Shown piece after piece: positions 1 to 6,057 of a DNA stretch of 7,294 nucleotides; position 1 is the stretch's first letter, and each line of letters starts with the position of its first letter. The translations under genes and the position numbers were made by a program. The notes beneath the pieces were generated by a model. That model ran no database searches. It was not told where the DNA came from and worked only from the letters and a program-made list of their open reading frames with translations. The DNA comes from Gemmatimonadota bacterium (GTDB lineage: Bacteria; Gemmatimonadota; Gemmatimonadetes; Gemmatimonadales; Gemmatimonadaceae): assembly GCA_031127185.1 (NCBI GenBank), contig JARIET010000146.1:1-7294 (forward strand). Reading direction: 5' to 3'.

Positions 1-362
1 AGCGCGAGGAGATCATCGGCGCGCTTGGCCGTGTTGTTGGCGCAGTTCGCCACGTGCCCGGCGTGCAGTTTCTGCGCCGCGGTGGCACCTTCGGCGGCGG
101 CAGCCATCCCGATGTGTTCCGCCACAGCCAGCGCGGCGCGGCGGAGTCCGTAGCCGAGTCCTGGGCCAGTGGCCACGACGGTCGGGTCAAGGGCGTTGAT
201 TACGTGCCCCGCGTGCGTCTTCATGTATTCGAGGTTCGTGGGCTGGCGCGCGGCCAGTGCGGCATGCTGCTGCGCCACGCGGGCCTCGCCCAGCGCGGTC
301 GGTAGCAGCCCCTGGTTCATCGGTGTGCCGTTGAACGAGTTGACGACATGGCCGATATGGTT
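1..362 (-). repeat. Protein-level tandem repeat (HxGHVxN, about 48-50 residues)
   Basis: Within the minus-strand histidine-rich protein, units begin at residues 142 (base 362), 190 (base 218) and 240 (base 68). Each starts with H-x-G-H-V-x-N; units 1 and 2 carry a further His 28-30 residues on (H174, H224). Unit 3 is cut by the window end. DNA identity between units is low outside the motif, so the repeat is old or selected at the protein level. Confidence 0.65.
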
Positions 363-785
363 GCCCACGGGTCCGGCCGGCACCGCCACGGTCGCCGCAG
401 CCGCCGGGGCCACATAGATGCCCGGAAGCGGGGCGCCGGTCACCGCGACGACCACGCTATCGTAAATGTGCCGCGCTGCGTTGTCCGTGCTGATGACGAA
501 CGTGCCACGGCGATAATCAGCATCCGTCATTCCCGCTGCCTTGATCGCGGCGGCAACGTCGTTTCGCATCTTCTCCCGCAGCTGGGCATGTACTTCGTCC
601 TTCTTGTTTCGTGGCAGCGCCAGCTGCACGTCAAGGGAGTCGCGAATGCGAGTGATGGCGACTTCGACCTTCGCGAGTGCGGCGATCTGGTCGCGGGTCA
701 GGCCGGTCGCCGGGCGCGCTTGCGCATCGGCAGCGGCAGCGGTGGCAATGAATGCGATTGCAATAGCAGTTGGGCGGGGGGTCAC
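1..785 (-). CDS. Secreted histidine-rich helical protein with DUF4168-like N-terminus and HxGHV repeats (3' end outside window)
   Basis: The minus strand is open for 261 codons from a GTG at 785-783 to the window edge, so the C-terminus is missing. Residues 1-23 form a signal peptide: a short basic start (TPRP), a hydrophobic Ala/Ile stretch and an AxA-type cleavage region ending ADAQA, so export to the periplasm or outside is expected. Residues about 29-112 are helical and resemble DUF4168-type domains (LTRDQIAALAKVEVAI at the start, AAGMTDADY near the end). A Pro/Ala-rich linker follows (about 117-141). From 142 on, an H-x-x-H motif recurs: HIGHVVN at 143, HAGHVIN at 191, HAGHVAN at 241, with single histidines H174 and H224 each about 28-30 residues after a pair. 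Such paired histidines suggest metal or haem binding, which is inference. I do not recognise a named family for the repeat part. It is divergent from the epimerase cluster. The GTG is preferred over the ATG at 803-801, which has no ribosome binding site and would put MPVEAC in front of the signal peptide. Confidence 0.8.
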   Translation of the reverse strand, partial: MTPRPTAIAIAFIATAAAADAQARPATGLTRDQIAALAKVEVAITRIRDSLDVQLALPRNKKDEVHAQLREKMRNDVAAAIKAAGMTDADYRRGTFVISTDNAARHIYDSVVVAVTGAPLPGIYVAPAAAATVAVPAGPVGNHIGHVVNSFNGTPMNQGLLPTALGEARVAQQHAALAARQPTNLEYMKTHAGHVINALDPTVVATGPGLGYGLRRAALAVAEHIGMAAAAEGATAAQKLHAGHVANCANNTAKRADDLLA

Positions 786-795
786 GCAGGCCTCC
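786..795 (-). promoter_or_regulatory. Shine-Dalgarno deciding the GTG start of the histidine-rich protein
   Basis: On the minus strand GGAGG (795-791) lies 5 nt before the GTG at 785. The in-frame ATG at 803 has nothing comparable upstream. The GTG start also gives the cleaner signal peptide. Confidence 0.65.
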
Positions 796-820
796 ACAGG
801 CATACTGGGCGAGTCACGCA

Positions 821-826
821 ATTCTA
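821..826 (-). promoter_or_regulatory. Possible -10 element for the histidine-rich protein gene
   Basis: Minus-strand TAGAAT differs from TATAAT at one base and would place a transcription start near 814, giving a leader of about 29 nt. There is no good -35 hexamer 16-18 bp upstream, so this is a weak suggestion only. Confidence 0.2.
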
Positions 827-855
827 CGCTTGATGATACCGCGCCGTTGCGCCCG

Positions 856-869
856 CCGCAGCCCTGCGG
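856..869. repeat. Inverted repeat in the divergent intergenic region
   Basis: CCGCAG-CC-CTGCGG is a perfect 6-bp inverted repeat with a 2-bp centre. It lies 71 bp upstream of the GTG of the minus-strand gene and 59 bp upstream of the epimerase start. An 8-bp palindrome GAGGCCTC sits close by at 881-888. It could be an operator for either gene, or chance in GC-rich DNA. There is no T-tract, so it is not a terminator. No convincing plus-strand promoter hexamers were found in 786-927. Confidence 0.3.
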
Positions 870-927
870 GGTGGGCGGTGGAGGCCTCGGGCAGCCATAT
901 TCCCCGAAACGCCACTGAAGGGGAGTC

Positions 928-2118
928 ATGACCACCCGTCGCTCGTTCGTCAAGTGGGTCTCCGCCGCTGGTAGCGCTGTTGGACTCACGGGCCTGCCGC
1001 GTCTGGGCGAGGCACTCGAGCTCCCCGATGGCATCTGGACCCCCGCGTCGCCGGGACGGGCCCGCGCCCCGCTCAACATCCTCATTTTGGGGGGGACGGG
1101 GTTCACCGGACCGGAGCAGGTGGATTATGCGCTCGCGCGCGGTCATCGGGTCACGCTCTTCAATCGTAACAAGACCCGCCCCGGGATGTTCAATGGCAAG
1201 GTGCACGAAGAACTCGTTGGCGATCTCAATAACGACACCAGCGCGCTCGCGGGAAAGTCATTTGATGTCGTGATCGACAATCCCACCACCGCACCGGCGT
1301 GGGTGCGCAACGTGGCGCAGCAGCTCAAGGGACGAGTGAGGCATTACGTCTTTATCTCAACAACCTCCACGTACGGCAACGACCAGAGCGCGATCGGGCT
1401 CAATGAAGACAGCCCGACGGCGGTGCTCCCATCCGATGTTGACCCGTACACCCTCGATCCTCAGCTGCTGGGCCGCCACTACGGCGCGCTGAAGGTGCTG
1501 GCCGAGAAGGAGGTCCAGAAACACTACCCAGGCAGCTGGACGGTGATCCGGCCCTGCCTGATCGTCGGTCCGCTGGACCGCACCGATCGCTTCACATGGT
1601 GGCCGGCACGCATTGCGCAGGGCGGAGAGGTCCTCGCGCCGGACAGGCCCGATGATCCGTGCCAGTACATCGATTCCCGCGACCTCGCCGAGTGGACCGT
1701 GCGAGTGGCGGAAGGGCACGAACTTGGCCTGTTCAACGCCATTGGTCCGGCACATCCGTTCACGATTGCCGAGATGCTCTACGGCGTGCGTGCGGTCACC
1801 ACGCAGCCCACGCGATTCACCTGGGTGCCGTGGGAATTTCTCCAGCAACACCAGGTGCGCCCCTGGCGCGACATGACGGTGTGGCAGCCGCCGTATGGCC
1901 GCACCGCCGGTTACCAGCGCCGCAGCGCCGCGAAGGCGATTGCGAAAGGCCTCACATTTCGCCCGCACGCCGTGACCGCGAAGGACACGCTGGACTGGCA
2001 CCTGAGTCGTCCGCCGGCGGAGCAGCAGGCGACCCTCGAGGGCAGGATCAATGGTATCGGGATGAAGCGCGAAGCCGAGGTCCTCGCCGCCTGGCATGCG
2101 CGCACGGGGGCGGGCTGA
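928..2118 (+). CDS. Tat-signal NAD(P)-dependent epimerase/dehydratase family protein (extended/atypical SDR)
   Basis: This 396-residue protein begins with a twin-arginine signal: TRRSFVK at residues 3-9, a hydrophobic core to about residue 23, then a Pro/Ala-rich linker to about 48. This predicts folding in the cytoplasm and Tat export. A Rossmann fold follows, with GGTGFTG at 55-61 after strand NILIL; NRN at 79-81 at the end of the second strand, with Arg80, hints at NADP(H) preference. The conserved SDR pieces are an FISTTSTYG stretch (142-150, Ser/Thr region) and a YxxxK pair, Tyr185/Lys189 (YGALK). Later IRPCLIVGPLD and YIDSRDLAEW are typical of the NAD-dependent epimerase family. Length without the signal, about 350, fits. 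Substrate is unknown; sugar-nucleotide or isoflavone-reductase-like chemistry are both possible. The ATG is preceded by AAGGGGAG at 918-925. The stop shares a base with the next gene, so the two are probably translationally coupled. Confidence 0.88.
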   Translation: MTTRRSFVKWVSAAGSAVGLTGLPRLGEALELPDGIWTPASPGRARAPLNILILGGTGFTGPEQVDYALARGHRVTLFNRNKTRPGMFNGKVHEELVGDLNNDTSALAGKSFDVVIDNPTTAPAWVRNVAQQLKGRVRHYVFISTTSTYGNDQSAIGLNEDSPTAVLPSDVDPYTLDPQLLGRHYGALKVLAEKEVQKHYPGSWTVIRPCLIVGPLDRTDRFTWWPARIAQGGEVLAPDRPDDPCQYIDSRDLAEWTVRVAEGHELGLFNAIGPAHPFTIAEMLYGVRAVTTQPTRFTWVPWEFLQQHQVRPWRDMTVWQPPYGRTAGYQRRSAAKAIAKGLTFRPHAVTAKDTLDWHLSRPPAEQQATLEGRINGIGMKREAEVLAAWHARTGAG

Positions 2119-3167
2119 TGCCACTCAACATCCTGATACTCGGCGGAACGGGATTCACTGGCCCGGAGCAAGTGGAGTATGCCACATCGCGCGGCCACAA
2201 GGTCACGCTGTTCAATCGCAACCGCACGAGGCCGGATTTCTTCAGGGGTCGCGTCGATCAGCTCATCGGTGACCTGAATTCCGATGTGAGTGCACTGAAG
2301 GGCAAGTCGTTTGACGTGGTGATCGACAACCCGACCACGCTTCCGGCGTGGGTGCGCAATGTTGCGGGCGAGCTGAAAGGACGGGTCGGCCACTACATCT
2401 TCATTTCCACCGAGTCGGTGTATGCAAGCAATGCCGAGCCGTTTGCCGACGAAACGGCCGCCATGCTGCCGCTGCCCGAGGGAATGGACCCGTACGCCGT
2501 GGCGCCGGCCGATGCGCGCCGGACCTACGGACCGCTCAAGGCGCACTCCGAGAAGGAGGTCGCCAAGCATTACCCGGACATCCATACGATCATCCGGCCT
2601 GGGCTGATCGTCGGTCCGCTCGATCAATCCGACCGCTTCACCTATTGGCCCTACCGAATCGACAAGGGCGGGGAGGTGCTCGCGCCCGGAACGCCAGACG
2701 ATCCCGTGCAGATCATTGATTCGCGCGACCTGGCCGAGTGGACGATCCGGATGGCGGAAAAGAAAGTGTTTGGTACGTACAACGCACCAGGGCCCGAGCG
2801 TCCCCTTGGCATGCTGGAGATGCTGGCCGGCATCAAGGCGGTCACCACGGCGGGTGCACAGTTCACCTTTGTGCCGGAACCTTTTCTTACGGCGCAGGGC
2901 ATTCGCGGATGGAGCCACATGCCCGTCTGGATGCCGCCGACGGGGCGCACCGCGGGCTTCACGCGCCGCGATAACAAGCGCGCGGTGGCCGCTGGGCTCA
3001 CCTTTCGCCCATTGGCCGTGACGGCGAAAGAAACGCTGGATTGGCACAAGTCGCGTCCGGCCGAGCAGCGAGCGGTGCTGGACGAGGCGAGGTCGGTGGG
3101 CGTGACGGCCGCGCGCGAGGCCGAGATTCTCGCGCTCTGGCGCGCTTCCGCGAAGGGCGCGCCCTGA
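2118..3167 (+). CDS. NAD(P)-dependent epimerase/dehydratase family protein, tandem paralog without signal peptide
   Basis: This 349-residue protein is a near-collinear copy of the upstream one with the Tat leader absent: it starts directly at the first Rossmann strand (PLNILIL), with GGTGFTG at 9-15. The segment LNILILGGTGFTGPEQV is identical in both, and by eye about three quarters of the first 100 shared residues match. YGPLK gives Tyr137/Lys141 as the catalytic pair, FISTESVY (95-102) supplies the Ser/Thr region, and NRN at 33-35 again suggests NADP(H). The frame is open further upstream to 1659 inside the previous gene, but homology with the paralog begins at the 2118 ATG, which overlaps the previous TGA as TGATG and has a G-rich ribosome-binding stretch at 2106-2114. 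The protein should be cytosolic. The specific substrate is unknown. The next gene starts 14 nt after its stop. Confidence 0.87.
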   Translation: MPLNILILGGTGFTGPEQVEYATSRGHKVTLFNRNRTRPDFFRGRVDQLIGDLNSDVSALKGKSFDVVIDNPTTLPAWVRNVAGELKGRVGHYIFISTESVYASNAEPFADETAAMLPLPEGMDPYAVAPADARRTYGPLKAHSEKEVAKHYPDIHTIIRPGLIVGPLDQSDRFTYWPYRIDKGGEVLAPGTPDDPVQIIDSRDLAEWTIRMAEKKVFGTYNAPGPERPLGMLEMLAGIKAVTTAGAQFTFVPEPFLTAQGIRGWSHMPVWMPPTGRTAGFTRRDNKRAVAAGLTFRPLAVTAKETLDWHKSRPAEQRAVLDEARSVGVTAAREAEILALWRASAKGAP

Positions 3168-3181
3168 GCGACGCGGTACCG

Positions 3182-4555
3182 ATGAAGCCCGAGGCGGACG
3201 GCGGTGCACTGTACCGCCTCCTCCGCCGCGCAATCGACGTGCGCGCGGATGAAGTGCGCGCCGTTGTCGTCTCATTCGTCTATTTCTACTTCGCGTTGGG
3301 CAGTTGGTTCGTGCTGCGCCCCATGCGCGACACCGTCGCGGCGTCGAGCGGGGCCACGCAACTCTCCTGGCTCTGGGTGGGGACGCTGAGCACCATGCTC
3401 GTGGCAAACGCGGCGTTCTCGGCGCTGGCGGTTCGCGTGGCGCCGCGGAAGATCGTGCCGTATGCCTATCACGGCATTGCGATCTCACTCGTCGTGTTCT
3501 ACGGTGCGTTTCGAGCCTTTGGCACCGTCGAGGGGTCGACGGCGGACATCTGGCTCGGGCGCGCCTTCTACATCTGGACCAGTGTCTTCAATCTCTTCGT
3601 GGCCTCGCTCTTCTGGTCGTTCATGGCCGACGGGTTTCGCAGCGATCAAGCCAGGCGGCTCTTCGGGTTCATCGGTGTCGGCGGGACGCTCGGTTCGATC
3701 ACCGGTTCGGCCGCCACAGCGGAGCTGACCTCGTGGCTGGGTCCGGCCAACCTGTTGCTGGTGAGCTGCATCCTGTTGGAGATCGCGGTCCTGGCGGCAA
3801 TGCGGTTTCCCCACAACGCCAGCGGCGTCGCGTCGCCGCCGGTCGGCGATCTCGACGCGCGCCCCGCCGTCGCGCGCGCGAACGACACCCTGCGCGGCAC
3901 GGCGTTGGGCGGAAGCGTGTGGGCCGGGTTTTCCCACACGGTCAAATCACCCTACCTGTTCGGCGTGGCGATCTTCCTGATGCTCTTCACGTTCGGTTCG
4001 AGCTTCCTCTACTTCGAACAGTCGGCGATTGTGGGCCAGACGTTCCCGGACCGCACGTCCCGCACGGTGGCGCTCGCGCAGATCGAGTTGGCCGTGCAGG
4101 TGCTCACCGTGCTCGTCCAGGTGTTCTTCACCGGGCGCATCATCCGCTGGTTCGGGATGGGCGTCGCGCTGGCGTTTCTTCCCGTGGTGTCGATGATTGG
4201 ATTCGGAGCCCTCGGCATCACGTCCAGCTACGCGGCGATTGCCGCGTTCGTCATCGCGCGGCGGGCCGGCAACTTTGCGCTTACGAACCCGGCCATGGAG
4301 GTGCTGTTCACCGTTGTCCCGCGCGAGGACAAGTACAAGGCCAAGAGCTTCATCGAAACGTTTGTCTACCGGATGGGCGATCAGGCCGGGGCGTGGACGT
4401 TTGCAGGGCTCGCGGCGGTTGGCGTGAGCCTTACCACGACGGCGTGGATTGCGGTCCCAATCTCGCTCACATGGCTTGGAGTCGCGCTGTGGCTGGCTCG
4501 CCGGCACAATGAACTCGCCAGGGCCGGAACGCCTCGTGCGGACGGGGACGCGTAG
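3182..4555 (+). CDS. MFS-type transporter of the Npt/TlcA nucleotide (ATP/ADP) translocase-like group
   Basis: A 457-residue integral membrane protein. Hydrophobic segments run in two sets of about six (roughly residues 27-208 and 256-442), divided by a hydrophilic Pro/Ala/Asp-rich loop at about 209-248, as in 12-TM major facilitator proteins. Group signatures are LRPMRD (45-50) after the first TM, FNLFVASLFWSFMAD (136-150), RRLFGFIGVGGTLG (158-171), the TNPAMEVLFTVVPRE stretch and KYKAKSFIETFVYR (from 384). These recur in MFS proteins annotated as Npt1/Npt2-like nucleotide transporters, related to the ATP/ADP translocases of Rickettsia, Chlamydia and plastids. In free-living bacteria the substrate is usually unproven, so nucleotide exchange is only a hypothesis. 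The ATG at 3182 is chosen because earlier in-frame sequence lies in the previous gene; its ribosome site is weak (GCGG), so coupling to the upstream stop 14 nt away is likely. Confidence 0.85.
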   Translation: MKPEADGGALYRLLRRAIDVRADEVRAVVVSFVYFYFALGSWFVLRPMRDTVAASSGATQLSWLWVGTLSTMLVANAAFSALAVRVAPRKIVPYAYHGIAISLVVFYGAFRAFGTVEGSTADIWLGRAFYIWTSVFNLFVASLFWSFMADGFRSDQARRLFGFIGVGGTLGSITGSAATAELTSWLGPANLLLVSCILLEIAVLAAMRFPHNASGVASPPVGDLDARPAVARANDTLRGTALGGSVWAGFSHTVKSPYLFGVAIFLMLFTFGSSFLYFEQSAIVGQTFPDRTSRTVALAQIELAVQVLTVLVQVFFTGRIIRWFGMGVALAFLPVVSMIGFGALGITSSYAAIAAFVIARRAGNFALTNPAMEVLFTVVPREDKYKAKSFIETFVYRMGDQAGAWTFAGLAAVGVSLTTTAWIAVPISLTWLGVALWLARRHNELARAGTPRADGDA

Positions 4556-4596
4556 CGTCGCGGCATCGCATTTCACCTCAACACCGGGGGTTGGAG

Positions 4597-5007
4597 ATGG
4601 GCAAGAACTTCTTCATCGCGTGGATCGTCGGGTTCATCGTGTGGATGGGAGGTGACTTCGGCGTCCATGGTGGCTGGCTGGCCGGAGAGTATCGGGCGCT
4701 GGCATCGCTCTATCGCCCCGAGACCGAGCAGATGCAGTACATGCCGTGGATGCTGGGCGCTCACGTGATCATGGCCGGCGCAGTGGCCTGGATCTATGCA
4801 CGCGGGCAGACCGCGGCGCCGTGGATGGGTCAGGGTGCGCGCTTCGGCATCGCCGCGGGGCTCCTCACGTCCGCGCCGTATCTCACGTACTACTCAATCC
4901 AGCCGCTGCCGATGGGGCTCGTGATGAGCCAGTTCGTCGGAAACCTGGCGGTCATGGTGCTGGTCGGCCTGGCCACGGCGTTCGTCCATCGAAACGCCAG
5001 GAGTTGA
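4597..5007 (+). CDS. Small four-TM membrane protein of unknown function
   Basis: A 136-residue hydrophobic protein with four likely membrane segments (about 5-25, 50-69, 79-99 and 110-131). Between segments 1 and 2 lies a polar loop with GEYRAL and RPETEQ (30-45). Conserved-looking pieces include AHV at 55-57 inside segment 2, WIYARG (65-70), QGARFG (79-84) and YYSIQPLP (98-105). I have seen this pattern in unnamed hypothetical membrane proteins but know no function. His24 and His56 lie in or next to membrane helices and could be functional. ATG 4597 is chosen over an in-frame TTG at 4591: a G-rich stretch at 4586-4590 is spaced correctly for the ATG but touches the TTG. The gene begins 41 nt after the transporter stop and is followed 20 nt after its stop by a strong terminator, so it probably ends the epimerase operon. 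Confidence 0.75.
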   Translation: MGKNFFIAWIVGFIVWMGGDFGVHGGWLAGEYRALASLYRPETEQMQYMPWMLGAHVIMAGAVAWIYARGQTAAPWMGQGARFGIAAGLLTSAPYLTYYSIQPLPMGLVMSQFVGNLAVMVLVGLATAFVHRNARS

Positions 5008-5027
5008 GCGCCAGAACACGGCCCCGG

Positions 5028-5068
5028 GGGGCGCCGCGCACGAGCGCGGCGCCCCTTTCATCTTTCTT
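5028..5068 (+). terminator. Rho-independent terminator of the epimerase/transporter operon
   Basis: A perfect 12-bp GC stem (5028-5039 pairs with 5044-5055) closes on the 4-nt loop ACGA and is followed by TTTCATCTTTCTT. The left arm reads GGGGCGCCGCGC and the right arm GCGCGGCGCCCC. There is no A-tract on the other side, so it acts on plus-strand transcripts only. The T-tract ends just before the next start codon. Confidence 0.9.
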
Positions 5069-5073
5069 GTCGC

Positions 5074-6048
5074 ATGGACAACATCTGTCACTCTCTTGCC
5101 GGCGCTGCCATCGCGCATGCCGGGTTCGCCCGAAGGGTTCCGCGGGCCACACTACTCGGCGTGATCGCCGCCAACATTCCCGATGTTGACGCGCTCACCT
5201 ACATCTGGGCCAGCCCTGCCACGGCCGTCGCGTTTCGGCGGGGATGGACGCACGGACTTCCGGCGCTTGTGCTCTGGACCGTGCTGCTCGCCTTCCTGTT
5301 TGCCGTGTGGCAGGCGCGGCGTCCCGTGGTCGTTGCAGATGCGCCGGCCGGGGAGGCACGATTCACCTGGCGTCACTTCATCGCGCTTGCGGCCATTGCG
5401 GTCGTCAGTCACCCGCTGCTCGACTGGATGAATTCGTACGGCGTCCGATTCCTGATGCCGCTGAGTGACCGCTGGTTCTACGGTGATACCCTGTTCATTG
5501 TCGACCCGCCACTGCTCGTGATATTCGGTCTCGGTTGGCTGGTGTCGTCCCGTGCGTTGCGCCGAGGCAGGCCGTGGTCTGCGGTACCGGCGCGCGCCGC
5601 GCTACTGTTGGCGCTGGTCTACATCGCAGCGATGAAAGGCATGAGCAGCGCGACCCGCCACACCGCTGCTGAGCGGTTCGGATACACGGCGCCCGGGCCA
5701 CGCGATCTCATGGTCGTCCCGCTGCCGGTGACTTGGCTGACCCGCGAGGTGGTGATCAACAAGGGTGAAGTATACGGCTCATCACGCTGGCGGATGAACG
5801 GCTGGCGCGCGGAACTTGCCGGCGACCAATCCGCGATGGAGACCGGCGCGAGTCCAGCGGCCATAGCAGCGGTTCGCGAAACAGCTGACGGCGCAAAGTT
5901 CCTCGGCTGGTCGCGCTTCCCGTATTTCGTTCCGGAGCCGGCGAACGGAACGATCTTTGTCGGTGACTCGCGGTACTCATCTGGCACGACGGAGTCGTGG
6001 GCCGGCATCCGTGTACCTCTCACCGCGCCCGAACCCCCTCGGCGTTAG
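5074..6048 (+). CDS. YdjM/DUF457-type membrane-bound metal-dependent hydrolase homologue
   Basis: A 324-residue protein starting MDNICHSLAGAAI, the usual opening of the YdjM/YbcI (DUF457, LexA-controlled in E. coli) family, which makes the start secure. Candidate metal ligands of the family are present: His6, the NIPDVD stretch with Asp37 and Asp39, His60 in GWTHG, and HPLLDWMNSYG with His113, Asp117 and Asn120. A further family-like block is WFYGDTLFIVDPP (134-146). Hydrophobic segments lie around 62-79, 99-118, 140-160 and 174-192, so it is an inner-membrane protein. A soluble C-terminal region of about 120 residues (from about 205) follows, rich in Trp/Tyr/Arg. The enzyme reaction is not known for this family; hydrolase activity is inferred from the metal-ligand pattern. 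No Shine-Dalgarno precedes the ATG, and the terminator T-tract ends 5 nt before it, so the mRNA may be leaderless or fed by readthrough. dnaX follows 9 nt after its stop. Confidence 0.83.
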   Translation: MDNICHSLAGAAIAHAGFARRVPRATLLGVIAANIPDVDALTYIWASPATAVAFRRGWTHGLPALVLWTVLLAFLFAVWQARRPVVVADAPAGEARFTWRHFIALAAIAVVSHPLLDWMNSYGVRFLMPLSDRWFYGDTLFIVDPPLLVIFGLGWLVSSRALRRGRPWSAVPARAALLLALVYIAAMKGMSSATRHTAAERFGYTAPGPRDLMVVPLPVTWLTREVVINKGEVYGSSRWRMNGWRAELAGDQSAMETGASPAAIAAVRETADGAKFLGWSRFPYFVPEPANGTIFVGDSRYSSGTTESWAGIRVPLTAPEPPRR

Positions 6049-6057
6049 TTTTCCAGA

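Noticed and set aside
801..803. ATG as the start of the histidine-rich protein
   Set aside because: It has no Shine-Dalgarno, and GGAGG sits correctly for the GTG at 785, which also gives a cleaner signal peptide.
54..918. Several plus-strand open frames (up to 161 codons) over the left end
   Set aside because: They lie opposite the minus-strand frame, which has a signal peptide, a ribosome site and repeated motifs; the plus-strand products are Arg/Gly/His-rich, as expected of shadow frames in GC-rich DNA.
1659..2117. A 153-residue N-terminal extension of the second epimerase
   Set aside because: It lies wholly inside the first epimerase gene in another frame; alignment with the paralog starts at the 2118 ATG.
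1911..3488. A 525-codon minus-strand open frame
   Set aside because: It is antisense to two well-supported genes and its product is Arg-rich with no recognisable domain; long antisense frames are common at this GC content.
3304..4512. A 402-codon plus-strand frame inside the transporter gene
   Set aside because: The product is Arg/His/Gly-rich with no membrane segments, whereas the overlapping frame shows clear transporter motifs.
6029..6052. Possible terminator between the hydrolase and dnaX (CCGA…TCGG then a short T run)
   Set aside because: The stem is only 4 bp and the T run only four bases after a gap, too weak to call.
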